Counted from the first letter of the stretch, positions 42,075 to 50,340 are shown. The stretch is 60,854 nucleotides of DNA from a virus (IMGVR_UViG_3300047994_000219:1-60854); one strand, 5' to 3'. Translations and numbers: made by a program. The notes: generated from the sequence alone by a model not told the origin.

Positions 42075-42076
42075 TT

Positions 42077-42189
42077 ATTTCTGCCCCGAAGCCCATCCAC
42101 TCCGATCGTTCAAACTATCCGTTTCACCAAACTCGTTCGCTTGATTTAAGATTACTGAACTGGTGGCGGACAGAGTTCGAGGCAGAAAT
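42077..42189 (-). ncRNA. Second stem-loop RNA element, adjacent
   Basis: ATTTCTGCCCCGAA (42077-42090) with TTCGAGGCAGAAAT (42176-42189), 13 of 14 paired, enclosing about 85 bases. It starts two bases after the previous element and ends just before the zinc-ribbon stop. Confidence 0.5.
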
Positions 42190-42191
42190 TT

Positions 42192-42302
42192 TTAATCTTC
42201 GTCGTACCCACAATTTGCACACTGAATCTGATCGCTTGAATTCCTTCTCGGATTCTTTGAGCCACATTCAGGGCAAATCGTTTCTGATAGATCGTGATTC
42301 AT
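42192..42302 (-). CDS. Zinc-ribbon small protein, 36 aa
   Basis: Reads MNHDLSETICPECGSKNPRR and then CANCGY, a CxxC...CxxC zinc ribbon. It starts four bases after the DUF932 stop. It may bind nucleic acid or a partner enzyme. Confidence 0.75.
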   Translation of the reverse strand: MNHDLSETICPECGSKNPRRNSSDQIQCANCGYDED

Positions 42303-42306
42303 AAGA

Positions 42307-43086
42307 TTATTGAACATCTTGAGCTACTAACCAGGCGCGCCGTCCATACTCGATCATTGCTGCAGGATTCTCCTTTCGCATTGAATGAGTAATAGCATTC
42401 GTGAGGGCGTTATAAAAGCCCCAGCGCGTAAAATCTTCATCGTACATATAATTGTTCTCCGCTTCTTTCAAAAGGTATTCGGGAAGGTTGATTGCCTCAG
42501 GCGTGAACATTTCAGGATCAACCCCTAAACTATATTCGCTCATCTCCTGCAAAACTGGAAGGGTCTTTGAAAACTGAGCCGTCAAGAATTCGATTTTTTC
42601 CCTGATCATTTCAATTTTAATTTCTCCTCCTGTTCCAATATGCCTCTGCGAGAAAGAAAAGAATTTCTTTCCGATAATCATTCCATTCGTGCATACCAAG
42701 CGGAAAGCGCCGAGCATGATCTGAAGCGAACTACTTCCGTTGTAAGAATTTCGAACAATGAACTGAAGTTTTACGAAATCTCCATCACGAATCTCAATCA
42801 TTTCGTCATTCAGACTATAGGTCAGGTAAAGGCTCGATCCATCTTTGGCAATCTTTATCTTTTCTTCATAGTTGGTCTTGGCGAGAGCTTTCCTGAAAGA
42901 GTTAACAACATCTTCGTGCTTTAGCACTTGATACTTTTTAGAAACAATACCGAGGACATCCCCGCTATCCGCCCGAACGACTGCCAGTTTATTTTGCACC
43001 GTCAGTTGCTCTTTGGATTTTGGGTTCAAGCCATTTGTATATATTTCTTGAAGCCTTATTGGAAAATTGTAGTTTGTTTTTTCCAT
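42307..43086 (-). CDS. DUF932-family protein, 259 aa
   Basis: Matches the DUF932 / phage-plasmid-like pattern: VVRADSGDVLGIVSKKYQVL, FVKLQFIVRNSYNGSSSLQI, GAFRLVCTNGMIIG and FYNALTNAITH. Function is unproven; the family is common in phage early regions. Confidence 0.85.
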   Translation of the reverse strand: MEKTNYNFPIRLQEIYTNGLNPKSKEQLTVQNKLAVVRADSGDVLGIVSKKYQVLKHEDVVNSFRKALAKTNYEEKIKIAKDGSSLYLTYSLNDEMIEIRDGDFVKLQFIVRNSYNGSSSLQIMLGAFRLVCTNGMIIGKKFFSFSQRHIGTGGEIKIEMIREKIEFLTAQFSKTLPVLQEMSEYSLGVDPEMFTPEAINLPEYLLKEAENNYMYDEDFTRWGFYNALTNAITHSMRKENPAAMIEYGRRAWLVAQDVQ

Positions 43087-43087
43087 G

Positions 43088-43357
43088 TTATTTGACTTCG
43101 TTTAATCTCTTGAGCTCTTCGCCTGTGATCATCCATCCGCAACCTTTTGAACATTCTCGGAAGATGATATCGAAAGTTTTAGGATCACGCACGTCCACCG
43201 TTTCAGGAAATCCACAACGCAAGCAATCTTCATCATGCACCGTTCGGATTGCTCCAACCACTATCTTTGTATCGCGGATCGCTTCTTTTCCTTTATGAAC
43301 CAACTTTTTGACATTGAACATTTTTCTCCTTTGCTCGAGGTTTAATTTTTGTGCCAT
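43088..43357 (-). CDS. Zinc-binding hypothetical protein, 89 aa
   Basis: MAQKLNLEQRRKMF start, and DEDCLRCGFPE ... ECSKGCGWM supplies four Cys for a zinc site. The frame extends to 43483 but overlaps a better small gene, so I use the ATG at 43357. Confidence 0.65.
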   Translation of the reverse strand: MAQKLNLEQRRKMFNVKKLVHKGKEAIRDTKIVVGAIRTVHDEDCLRCGFPETVDVRDPKTFDIIFRECSKGCGWMITGEELKRLNEVK

Positions 43358-43383
43358 CTTTTTTTTGTTAGGTTTATTTTGCA

Positions 43384-43518
43384 TTAGCTTGGAAGCGCAA
43401 TCTGAAAGAACATCCACCACATTCCGAAAATGAGAATCGAGGCGAAGATTACCGCGATTACAAATTTGATCGGTAATCTCCAAGGATGATTTATTTCTTC
43501 GAGTTTTTGTTTATCCAT
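43384..43518 (-). CDS. Small membrane protein, 44 aa
   Basis: Reads MDKQKLEEINHPWRLPIKFV and one hydrophobic helix (AVIFASILIFGMWWMFF). An upstream ATG with AACT context (43526) would give only MQKWINKNSKK, a possible leader peptide. Confidence 0.65.
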   Translation of the reverse strand: MDKQKLEEINHPWRLPIKFVIAVIFASILIFGMWWMFFQIALPS

Positions 43519-43555
43519 TTTTGCATAGTTTAGGTTTATATATTTGAGGGAGATT

Positions 43556-43654
43556 GGAAGGGTCGCTGGTGGCGAGTGGTAGGAGTAAATAGGCTTAGTT
43601 AAACCTTACGGGAACTTACCACTCATTCTATCTCCCGCCATCAACGACCCCTCC
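43556..43654 (-). ncRNA. Stem-loop RNA element
   Basis: GGAAGGGTCGCTGGTGGCG (43556-43574) pairs with CGCCATCAACGACCCCTCC (43636-43654), 16 of 19, and GAGTGGTA with TACCACTC inside (43575-43582/43617-43624). It shares GGGAGATAGA with the 51035 element. Confidence 0.5.
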
Positions 43655-43708
43655 ATTTTCAAAGAACTTTCCCATACGAATCACTCTCCTACCTTCATCT
43701 TAAATCAA

Positions 43709-43912
43709 TCAAGAATCCTTGTCAATACCTTGTCCCATTTTTACACCATTATTCTCCCGAAACTCCCGAACTGCCCTCGAAACAGAAGTCCTGCTCATAC
43801 CTATTTTCTTCTCAATTTCACGCGTTGTAAAACCAGCGAAATAAAGATCAATCGCCTTTTGTTTAAGAGATTCTATTTTATCGGTTTTTGTTTTTTTCCT
43901 TATGTAAACCAT
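43709..43912 (-). CDS. Helix-turn-helix regulator, 67 aa
   Basis: MVYIRKKTK start, then AIDLYFAGFTTREIEKKIG and MSRTSVSRAVREFRE, a resolvase/HTH_23-like helix-turn-helix. The ATG at 43912 avoids overlapping the HNH-like gene. Probably a transcriptional regulator. Confidence 0.75.
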   Translation of the reverse strand: MVYIRKKTKTDKIESLKQKAIDLYFAGFTTREIEKKIGMSRTSVSRAVREFRENNGVKMGQGIDKDS

Positions 43913-43913
43913 A

Positions 43914-44141
43914 CTAAAATCTTTTATCATATTTTCCGTGGCACTTATAGCAAAGCCGAATCCAGTCATTTGTATCATTGAGATACTTGCCACTTTTATT
44001 TGCCCAGTGCATACATCTAGTTTTGGTTTCGGTAGTACCGCAATGCTCACATTTCATTGGTCTTCCTAAAGCCTTATAAACAACAATGTGCAATCCGTCC
44101 CTTCCTATCCTAGCAAACCTTTCATCTGACATTAACTTCAT
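43914..44141 (-). CDS. HNH-like zinc protein, 75 aa
   Basis: CEHCGTTETKTRCMHWANKS ... WIRLCYKCHGKYDKR: an HNH core in which the first His lies in CMHWANK, common in small phage endonucleases. Leaderless arrangement: AATAAT six bases before the ATG. Confidence 0.8.
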   Translation of the reverse strand: MKLMSDERFARIGRDGLHIVVYKALGRPMKCEHCGTTETKTRCMHWANKSGKYLNDTNDWIRLCYKCHGKYDKRF

Positions 44142-44147
44142 ATTCTT

Positions 44148-44176
44148 ATTATTGCATATATAGGGACATTATGCAA
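44148..44176 (-). promoter_or_regulatory. Promoter of the 44-41 kb operon
   Basis: TTGCAT (44171-44176), 17 bases, AATAAT (44148-44153), ATG six bases later. Spacer has CCCTATATAT as at 33915. No DnaA box seen here. Confidence 0.6.
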
Positions 44177-44187
44177 TAGGTTAACTG

Positions 44188-45030
44188 CTATCTGTTCCTC
44201 ATCCAAAATCGCCATTTTTCAACCTGTTCTTGACTGGTAAATCTAATCGCAAGCTCTGATCTTGGATGATGATTTTTTTTGATTTTGTAACGAAATAAAC
44301 CTGGAAACCTTTTCATCAAAAAATCACAATCCTTCAACTTCTGCGGAAGCCTCTTTTCGTATGTTCCTGCCCCTCCCTTTGTATAATGTTTCTTAATTGC
44401 GACTGCGTAATTATTTATGAGAACTCTTCCGAATTTTTCAAGGTTTTGCGCCGTCCAAAGATAATCATCAGCCGACATAGTAGTGCCGTTTCTCAAATCG
44501 TATTTCAGATCCGTTTTCTTAATAAGCTGTGTCTTTCCTATAACGTAACCAACCTCCCGCCATTTCTTGTTCCTAAAAAAGAAGTTCACATTCGAAGCAA
44601 AACCGCAGAGATTCGCTTTCCTCTTTTCTGCTTCCGTAATCGTTTCATCAACAATATCCATAAAACGATTAACCGAAACCCGATTTTCAAAAATATCTTT
44701 GTATTTTTCTGGGTTTTCCTTTACGGGAAGATTTTCAGATTTATAGAAACCTTCTTTTACTGCTTCGAAATACTGGATATTGTCATCAAGCGTCATGTAC
44801 CATTCTCCTTTCTCTACCAGATTTTCCAACAAAAAATTCCGCACCCCGAGCATCCCGAAAGGCAGATTAGAAACGATGATATTTTCTTCTTTTATAGTAG
44901 GGTTTTTAAGATAGAGAGCTTTTTGCTCTTCGTTATGAAGAATGATTTTATAAGGGATATTTTGAGCGTCTAAAAGAGTATGGGTTGAGATAGAATCACT
45001 CCTATTATAGCTGTTGATAAATATCTTCAT
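44188..45030 (-). CDS. TET-associated glycosyltransferase (TAGT-like), 280 aa
   Basis: FINSYNRSDSISTHTLLDAQ start, LGVRNFLLENLVEKGEWYM and the DD metal site of LDDNIQYF (Asp82-83) match TAGT-type GT-A enzymes that occur next to TET/JBP oxygenases. It likely moves a sugar onto the hydroxymethyl base made by the neighbouring TET enzyme. It overlaps that gene by four bases. Confidence 0.75.
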   Translation of the reverse strand: MKIFINSYNRSDSISTHTLLDAQNIPYKIILHNEEQKALYLKNPTIKEENIIVSNLPFGMLGVRNFLLENLVEKGEWYMTLDDNIQYFEAVKEGFYKSENLPVKENPEKYKDIFENRVSVNRFMDIVDETITEAEKRKANLCGFASNVNFFFRNKKWREVGYVIGKTQLIKKTDLKYDLRNGTTMSADDYLWTAQNLEKFGRVLINNYAVAIKKHYTKGGAGTYEKRLPQKLKDCDFLMKRFPGLFRYKIKKNHHPRSELAIRFTSQEQVEKWRFWMRNR

Positions 45031-45920
45031 TGTTTCCCGCGCCTCGGAAGCATGGAATTTATGTTGTGTTCTTTTCGCTTCTTATCCTCTTCGGTCATAG
45101 GTTCATTCATGCGGGCGCGCTCGCGCTCCGTCCTGCGTTTTTTGATCCGCGCCAATTCATCATCAATCTCCAAACACTGCCACATCCTTTTGAGTGAGTA
45201 ATAGACAATCGAGAAACGATATGATTTTTCACTAGCAAAACGGATTGGCGTAACTCCATGCGCGATCCCTTGTCCGTCAAAAAGGAATATCGAATCGTTT
45301 GGAAGCTTGAATCCAACACCATATTCAGGAACCGAAAGGTATCCACCCTCAACGCCCCCCCCCTTGAAAACAATCATACAAGAATAAACATCATTGAAAT
45401 TTCCCGAATCAAAGTGGTACTTCAAAGGATTGTTTTTGTTAATGATCCCGCTAGTGAAAACACTTTCCCCATCCATTCGATAGAATTTTTTGATCTTCTC
45501 GTCAGTAAGCGATCTATGCTTTTCGTAAGTTTTTGGATCGTACTGCCGATAGTGTTCTTCGAGTTTTTTGGCGAGCCCCGCAACCAGCGCATGCTTGCTT
45601 GGTGCTTCGAAGGCCAGTGAAGAAGTGGAGCAGAAATCAGCCCTCATTTCATTGCGCGGACGGTAGCCGAATATGCGGGATCGGGAAATCAAACCGCGCG
45701 AGCGCGATCCTTCGTGGTACTTTATTTCCTTGAGCGCTTCGACAACCTCATCTGAATTAAAATTCTCAAGTTGATCGTAGATAATTTTCACAACCCCTTC
45801 GTCCTCGTCAATAAGGATCGTTGGTTCATCGATAAGTATATCGTAATCCGTTTCAAGCGCCGTCCGCTTGATATACTCATTCATATCTATTTTTCGCCTT
45901 TTGAGAACTAAGGTCTTCAT
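45027..45920 (-). CDS. TET/JBP-family Fe(II)/2OG dioxygenase, 297 aa
   Basis: N-terminal SRSRIFGYRPRNEMRADFCS (near 79-98) is the TET/JBP DNA-binding signature. The core has the HxD iron site YHFDSGN (His169, Asp171), distal GQGIAHG (His221) and SYRFSIVYY (Arg235, 2OG-binding). It oxidises 5-methylcytosine or thymine in DNA. No DNA methyltransferase is recognisable in the genome, so the methyl group may come from the host or from thymine itself. ATGA-type overlaps with both neighbours. Confidence 0.85.
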   Translation of the reverse strand: MKTLVLKRRKIDMNEYIKRTALETDYDILIDEPTILIDEDEGVVKIIYDQLENFNSDEVVEALKEIKYHEGSRSRGLISRSRIFGYRPRNEMRADFCSTSSLAFEAPSKHALVAGLAKKLEEHYRQYDPKTYEKHRSLTDEKIKKFYRMDGESVFTSGIINKNNPLKYHFDSGNFNDVYSCMIVFKGGGVEGGYLSVPEYGVGFKLPNDSIFLFDGQGIAHGVTPIRFASEKSYRFSIVYYSLKRMWQCLEIDDELARIKKRRTERERARMNEPMTEEDKKRKEHNINSMLPRRGKQ

Positions 45921-46588
45921 TTGTTTTTCTCGTAAAATTCAACAGCTCTCATTACCGCCTCTGTATGATTATCAACCCCGAAATCTACCATCAAAGCATC
46001 AAAGCGCTTCACCGTTTCATCGAATTGGTCCGCCTTGAAAAAGAGAACAATTTGCTTGATATTGCCTTCTAAATAAGAGTCCATCGATTTCGAAAGCATT
46101 TCATCATCCATTTTAACCTCGGGTGCTTTCGGCAACATATCCAGGTCTTGTTTGGTGAAACCATAGTCCAACAAGTTATCAATATCGAACTGGTTCGCCA
46201 GAATATCATAATCCCACATACCCGTTACTTTGTTGGCTTGGATATTAGCACGCTCCGCCTTTTCTTCATCCCAGTCAACAATACGAAGCGAGAAAACCTG
46301 CTCCGTTTCCTGCCCTGCGTCCTTGATAATAGAACCAAGTGCCACTGTACCGTCTTTTTGAGGCTCTGGGAAGGTTGTAATAACCTTAATCGTATAACGA
46401 TCCTGCTCCTGTAAGAAGGATTTCATACGCTGGTTTCCTCCAATAATCTCGTTTGTGCGCCGATTGACGACAACCCCTCCAAGATCTCCCAAGGAAGCAA
46501 GCGAATCACCGAGCCGATCGAACCTATCGGAACTGATCTGGCGCGGGTTTTTATGATACTCCTTGAAATCTGATAGTTTGATATCCAT
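45917..46588 (-). CDS. ParB-like nuclease-domain protein, 223 aa
   Basis: LSDFKEYHKNPRQISSDRF and VVVNRRTNEIIGGNQRMK form the ParB/Srx-like domain; the C-terminus contains DILANQFDIDNLLDYGF, as in phage ParB proteins near DNA-modification genes. It is paired with TET in published phage cassettes. Substrate unknown. Confidence 0.85.
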   Translation of the reverse strand: MDIKLSDFKEYHKNPRQISSDRFDRLGDSLASLGDLGGVVVNRRTNEIIGGNQRMKSFLQEQDRYTIKVITTFPEPQKDGTVALGSIIKDAGQETEQVFSLRIVDWDEEKAERANIQANKVTGMWDYDILANQFDIDNLLDYGFTKQDLDMLPKAPEVKMDDEMLSKSMDSYLEGNIKQIVLFFKADQFDETVKRFDALMVDFGVDNHTEAVMRAVEFYEKNK

Positions 46589-46594
46589 AGTTTT

Positions 46595-46831
46595 TTAACA
46601 AATCGCTTCTTTCAAAGCTTTTGTCGGTCTAAATTTAATTTTCCAATAAGAAGGGATCATCACAATTTCCCCGTTCTTCGGGTTGCGCCCGCGCCGAGAA
46701 GGAATTTCCCTAGTTTCGAATATGCCAAGGCCAACGATCTTTACCTTACCGTACTGCATCAATCCCTTTCGAACCTCCAAGCGAACTTCGCGGGGAAGCT
46801 TTACAATTTTCTTCTGTTTTTTATTTGCCAT
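46595..46831 (-). CDS. HU/IHF-like DNA-binding protein, short, 78 aa
   Basis: Shows the HU beta-arm and second half: GLGIFETREIPSRRGRNPKN ... PSYWKIKFRPTKALKEAI. It lacks part of the N-terminal helix compared with the normal 90 residues. It could bend DNA for replication or packaging. Confidence 0.8.
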   Translation of the reverse strand: MANKKQKKIVKLPREVRLEVRKGLMQYGKVKIVGLGIFETREIPSRRGRNPKNGEIVMIPSYWKIKFRPTKALKEAIC

Positions 46832-47164
46832 CTAAATTTCTATTATTTTCTCTCCGTACTGGGCTTCAAAGTGTTTCTTCTTCCATTTGTAAAGCGGGGT
46901 CAATACCCCTTTCACATCCTGAATTTCGCTATGCCCGTCTGCGAATACAACCACAAAATCGGCAATATAGACACCGATTTTCTTTCCCTTAACCGTGAGA
47001 TCAAAACGAACCTGCGGTTGAACCCCCCGAACCCGAAGTTTTTCATCCGTTGCTAGACGCATCATATCAAGCGTGGCAGCGTGCGCAGCTTCCTTTTTGG
47101 AATCATAGGTGCGCCCGTTGTATTCCGTTTTGATAGCGTGGTATTTGCTGAACTCTTTGTACAT
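46832..47164 (-). CDS. DUF1064 (PD-(D/E)XK-type) protein, 110 aa
   Basis: YDSKKEAAHAATLDMM, then VYIADFVVVFADGHSEIQDV and KG: a DUF1064 nuclease pattern with D-x-(E/Q)xK elements. Possibly a structure-specific endonuclease in DNA processing. TATAAT is five bases before the ATG. Confidence 0.8.
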   Translation of the reverse strand: MYKEFSKYHAIKTEYNGRTYDSKKEAAHAATLDMMRLATDEKLRVRGVQPQVRFDLTVKGKKIGVYIADFVVVFADGHSEIQDVKGVLTPLYKWKKKHFEAQYGEKIIEI

Positions 47165-47192
47165 ACCTTATTATACCCCTATTCGCTCAATT

Positions 47193-47546
47193 TTAATAGT
47201 GGATATCTTTTTTTTGGTAGAGGCGCTTATAGTATTCAGTTTCAATAAGAAAAGGGTATTTTTCTATAATTTCAAAATCGTTCTCCTTTGGTTTGTATCT
47301 TTGCTCCAAAAGGAACTCTTGGTTCTTAAAAAAGAAGCGGGCGCGCTCCTCTGGGCTGTTTGTTACACTATGGTGGCAAAACCTGCAAATCGGAAAGGCA
47401 TTGAAGGCAGCGGGAGAAATCCTCCCGAAGATATGATGAAGCTCAATTCCCCTATCTGAACGCGAGCAGTTAAAGCAAGCGAACACATAAAGGTAGAGCA
47501 ACCGCACATCTTCGGGAAAAGGATTTTTCAGTCCCGTGTTCTTCAT
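47193..47546 (-). CDS. HNH-like endonuclease, 117 aa
   Basis: CFNCSRSDRGIELHHIFGRI and CRFCHHSV give the zinc core; the C-terminus is charged and helical. It overlaps the 98-aa gene by four bases. Origin likely mobile, but might serve recombination. Confidence 0.75.
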   Translation of the reverse strand: MKNTGLKNPFPEDVRLLYLYVFACFNCSRSDRGIELHHIFGRISPAAFNAFPICRFCHHSVTNSPEERARFFFKNQEFLLEQRYKPKENDFEIIEKYPFLIETEYYKRLYQKKDIHY

Positions 47547-47839
47547 TTCTTCCCCTTTTTTGTTTTATCAATAAAGGTCGCAGGAGTTTTTTCCTCCTTC
47601 GTAACGGCCTCGTTGAATCGGCGAATCGCATCAGGGGTAGGAAGCGCAGCGATCGTTGCCTTGGTCAAATCAGAAAGCTGCGTACCGTCAAAAACATTCT
47701 TTGTATCGACAACTGCTACCTTTCCATCCAAGAAACCTTCGATAGCGCGGTCGAATTCACCCTTAGAAAACCTTTCCTTTAAACTTTCACACATCCGATA
47801 AAGGAAGATATCTCTGAACCTTAGAAATTCTTTTTTCAT
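47543..47839 (-). CDS. Hypothetical protein, 98 aa
   Basis: Basic, helical (FLYRMCESLKERFSKGEFDR) with a central beta turn (VAVVDTKNVFDGTQLSDLTK). Start in AACT-ATG context. No family recognised. Confidence 0.6.
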   Translation of the reverse strand: MKKEFLRFRDIFLYRMCESLKERFSKGEFDRAIEGFLDGKVAVVDTKNVFDGTQLSDLTKATIAALPTPDAIRRFNEAVTKEEKTPATFIDKTKKGKK

Positions 47840-47842
47840 AGT

Positions 47843-48022
47843 TTACTTGTTACCTATTAGATCGTGCGTTAGATGCCAGAAATTGCAGAACGGACACTGA
47901 TAAATTCTCAGCTCGGTTTGCTTCTCGCGCCATAACCTATTTTTTACCGTTTGTGCCAATTTCTTTTTATAACAGACTTTACCGCGACACCTACGCAACG
48001 GTGCTGGTAAAAATTTTGGCAT
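47843..48022 (-). CDS. Small zinc-finger protein, 59 aa
   Basis: MPKFLPAPLRRCRGKVCYKK start, with CPFCNFWHLTH near the end; RCRGKVC plus CPFC may bind one zinc. It follows the 75-aa gene directly. Confidence 0.65.
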   Translation of the reverse strand: MPKFLPAPLRRCRGKVCYKKKLAQTVKNRLWREKQTELRIYQCPFCNFWHLTHDLIGNK

Positions 48023-48023
48023 A

Positions 48024-48251
48024 TCATTTCCCTATAAAAAATCCAAAATCTTTTTTCAGTTTTTTATAGCGATATTTGAGTGAATGCGGGGTATAAGTTC
48101 TCCCCGTTTTTCCAAGTTCTTTTTTGAGTTCCTGCATAGCCAAAATAAAATCTTCCTCCGAAACCTTTTTGTCTTTATTTTGCTTAATCCATTCCAGCTT
48201 TTCAGGAGTCTGCCCCATCTTTCTAGCTTCATCAAAGTCAAATACTTTCAT
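48024..48251 (-). CDS. Hypothetical protein, 75 aa
   Basis: Charged helical protein (EEDFILAMQELKKELG) with a basic tail (SLKYRYKKLKKDFG). May bind nucleic acid. No domain name. Confidence 0.6.
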   Translation of the reverse strand: MKVFDFDEARKMGQTPEKLEWIKQNKDKKVSEEDFILAMQELKKELGKTGRTYTPHSLKYRYKKLKKDFGFFIGK

Positions 48252-48281
48252 AGTGTTTTTTTTATTATTTTTATCGACCTT

Positions 48282-48710
48282 TTAGTTTCCATCTCCCAAT
48301 AGCAGAGTGTCGTCCTCTTCGAACTTCTCAGCTAAAGTTAGTCCATTGTTTGTAACGACATAGGGCAGAAAAACCTCCTGAATTTTGACCATTTTCGTAT
48401 CAATAATCGCCATCTGTGCCTCCACCCAAACCTTGATGATGCGCCAAGCCACCCGTACTGCCTGATCGCGCGTCTGTAATTTTTTAGGCACTCTCTGTTC
48501 CTCCAAAATAGCAAGCACAGGTTTCCAATCAGTCGGTAGTCGAACCCCGATCCTTTTTCCATTGACCACAATCAAAAAACTCAAAGACTTTACATATCCT
48601 TCATCGTAATCCGTCATGATGCTTTGTGCGCCGTGCATCGAAAGAAGTTTTGATATTTCTCCCACCGTTCTTTCTACATCGATTTCCGTTGTGTAATTGA
48701 GTAATGGCAT
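48282..48710 (-). CDS. Conserved phage hypothetical protein, 142 aa
   Basis: TVGEISKLLSMHGAQSIMTD and DQAVRVAWRIIKVWVEAQMA are shared with common phage early-gene proteins I cannot name. Likely soluble alpha/beta. Confidence 0.7.
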   Translation of the reverse strand: MPLLNYTTEIDVERTVGEISKLLSMHGAQSIMTDYDEGYVKSLSFLIVVNGKRIGVRLPTDWKPVLAILEEQRVPKKLQTRDQAVRVAWRIIKVWVEAQMAIIDTKMVKIQEVFLPYVVTNNGLTLAEKFEEDDTLLLGDGN

Positions 48711-48713
48711 ATT

Positions 48714-48905
48714 TTAAGATTTCGTTTTAGTAAAGACCTTTGAATCTCCAGAAACGTAGATTGTATTTTCTCCACTATAACCACTAGGGCAAATCTTTTT
48801 AAGTGTAATGAAATAGGTTTTTCCTTTAATCTTTTTAACCGATAAGATCCTTCGGTGGTTCACCCTATCCCCAGCTTTTAATTTGTAGAATGCTTTAGAC
48901 TTCAT
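48714..48905 (-). CDS. Hypothetical protein, 63 aa
   Basis: Basic beta-rich peptide (AFYKLKAGDRVNHRRILSV) reminiscent of small nucleic-acid-binding barrels. It overlaps the 165-aa gene by 11 bases. Confidence 0.6.
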   Translation of the reverse strand: MKSKAFYKLKAGDRVNHRRILSVKKIKGKTYFITLKKICPSGYSGENTIYVSGDSKVFTKTKS

Positions 48906-49392
48906 TCAATTTCCAACGCTCTCCGCAAACACGGCAGATTTTAATGGTATAGGTGTCATCATGGAGGCAATCGTCAACTGGAACCCCTATTTTTCGCTCA
49001 TTTATGGCCTTCTGCGCGTCTGAACGGGTCAAGTCAGCCATTTCTCCCAGCCAGACTTTAACATCGTCCTTAGCTGTCTTTTCGTTGATTTCAGGCAAGA
49101 GCTGCGCAACCACCGTCCACCCACCCGCTTCTGCAATTTGCCTCGGGGCAAAATCATAGCGCAAAACGAAAATCTCGTAAATGCGAATCAGGCGTGAGAT
49201 GGTAGATTGTGAGATCTTTAATTCCATACAATACTCCTCCCAAGAAGTCCAGCCCGCCTCGTAATACCGATTATCTTTGATCTCGTGGAGCATCCTGCCG
49301 AGCTCAACGAAATTCGATTCGATCTCTTTCTTCAATTCGATCGTCTGCTTGCAGAAATCGTGGCGCTTTTGCTCTGATAATGATTGTTCCAT
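48895..49392 (-). CDS. HTH protein of DUF3102-like type with FAPRQ insertion, 165 aa
   Basis: An acidic helical start, then GWTSWEEYCMELKISQSTIS, a HTH used by small phage regulators, and a C-terminal zinc-like CRVCGERW. FAPRQ in the middle is encoded by an exact copy of the 16-bp palindrome. The ATG at 49392 is used instead of TTG at 49401. Confidence 0.7.
   Translation of the reverse strand: MEQSLSEQKRHDFCKQTIELKKEIESNFVELGRMLHEIKDNRYYEAGWTSWEEYCMELKISQSTISRLIRIYEIFVLRYDFAPRQIAEAGGWTVVAQLLPEINEKTAKDDVKVWLGEMADLTRSDAQKAINERKIGVPVDDCLHDDTYTIKICRVCGERWKLNEV
49137..49152. repeat. 16-bp palindromic repeat, exact copy 3 (inside a gene)
   Basis: TTTGCCTCGGGGCAAA on the plus strand; in the 165-aa HTH gene it encodes FAPRQ in frame, the same peptide as in the unrelated gene at 23744. 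Confidence 0.85.
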
Positions 49393-49435
49393 ATTAAACA
49401 AAGTATTTTTTAATAACTCCTCCTTTCTCTCTTAG

Positions 49436-49699
49436 TTACTTAGTGGGTAAGGGGGCTAATAGTTTCCTGAGAGCATGAATCTCATCAATCCATTCTTCAA
49501 ATCCGTCTATATTCTCATTAAAAGAGATATATCCTCCCTTTTTCCCTTCCATTTTTAGTTTTAAAAATTGCCAAACCGAAAACCCTTCATAGTAGTGTTC
49601 TGGGTATGATTCCATTATTGCATCGTACTCTTTAAGCCATTCTTCCAATTCAACTGAATGAATCGCCACCCTTTTTGTTGTTACTATTTCATTTTCCAT
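49436..49699 (-). CDS. Hypothetical protein, 87 aa
   Basis: Acidic helical protein (EEWLKEYDAIMESYPEHYYE) with an aromatic segment. No domain recognised. Confidence 0.6.
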   Translation of the reverse strand: MENEIVTTKRVAIHSVELEEWLKEYDAIMESYPEHYYEGFSVWQFLKLKMEGKKGGYISFNENIDGFEEWIDEIHALRKLLAPLPTK

Positions 49700-49726
49700 A
49701 CTCTTATTTCTCTTTAATGATATCTT

Positions 49727-50179
49727 TCATCCCTTCACCTCCAGCCCTGAGGCGTTAGCTTTGGAAGTTTTTACACACGTTCGGGTATCACTGATACCAT
49801 CGTCTTGAAACATACCACACCTACATTCTCTCACACCATCGGAATCTGACCAGTAACACTTTTCTTCAAGTAACCCCATTTCCTTCGCTCGCTGGCGGAT
49901 TTCATCTTTGGCTTGGTTGTAACCTCTACTTGAATCGTATTGGGCTGTCGTTCCAATCATTTCGTACTTACTTGGTTTATTTTTTCCGATTATCTCTCCC
50001 ACCAGCAGGGAGAATTGGGTGGCGTAGAAGGATTTGATAGATTCTACTAGGTCTTTCTTTGTTGTTTCACTCCATTCGGAAGTATAACTGTCCTGCGTTA
50101 GAAAATTGAGCTCTTGTCGTACAATCCTTTCTATTTCCTCATTTATTTCCTGTATGGTTAATGGTTTTTGGGTGGGCAT
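49727..50179 (-). CDS. Hypothetical protein, 150 aa
   Basis: Helical N-terminus (NEEIERIVRQELNFLTQDS) and a Cys-containing C-terminus (GVRECRCGMFQDDG). Zinc-binding is possible. Unknown function. Confidence 0.65.
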   Translation of the reverse strand: MPTQKPLTIQEINEEIERIVRQELNFLTQDSYTSEWSETTKKDLVESIKSFYATQFSLLVGEIIGKNKPSKYEMIGTTAQYDSSRGYNQAKDEIRQRAKEMGLLEEKCYWSDSDGVRECRCGMFQDDGISDTRTCVKTSKANASGLEVKG

Positions 50180-50184
50180 AGTGA

Positions 50185-50340
50185 TTACATTAAAGATAGT
50201 TTAGTTTCACACATTAACTTGAACGATTCCCATTCTACAATCTCTGATTCTGCCCACGCTATCAAGGTTTTTATTTCTGCCTTTTTTGCTTTTCCACTTA
50301 AGACTCTATCAACTGCTTTTTTTAATGTTTCATTTTTCAT
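50185..50340 (-). CDS. Hypothetical protein, 51 aa
   Basis: Short charged helix (MKNETLKKAVDRVLSGKAKK) with an acidic second half. Fits the small gene series; no family. Confidence 0.6.
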   Translation of the reverse strand: MKNETLKKAVDRVLSGKAKKAEIKTLIAWAESEIVEWESFKLMCETKLSLM

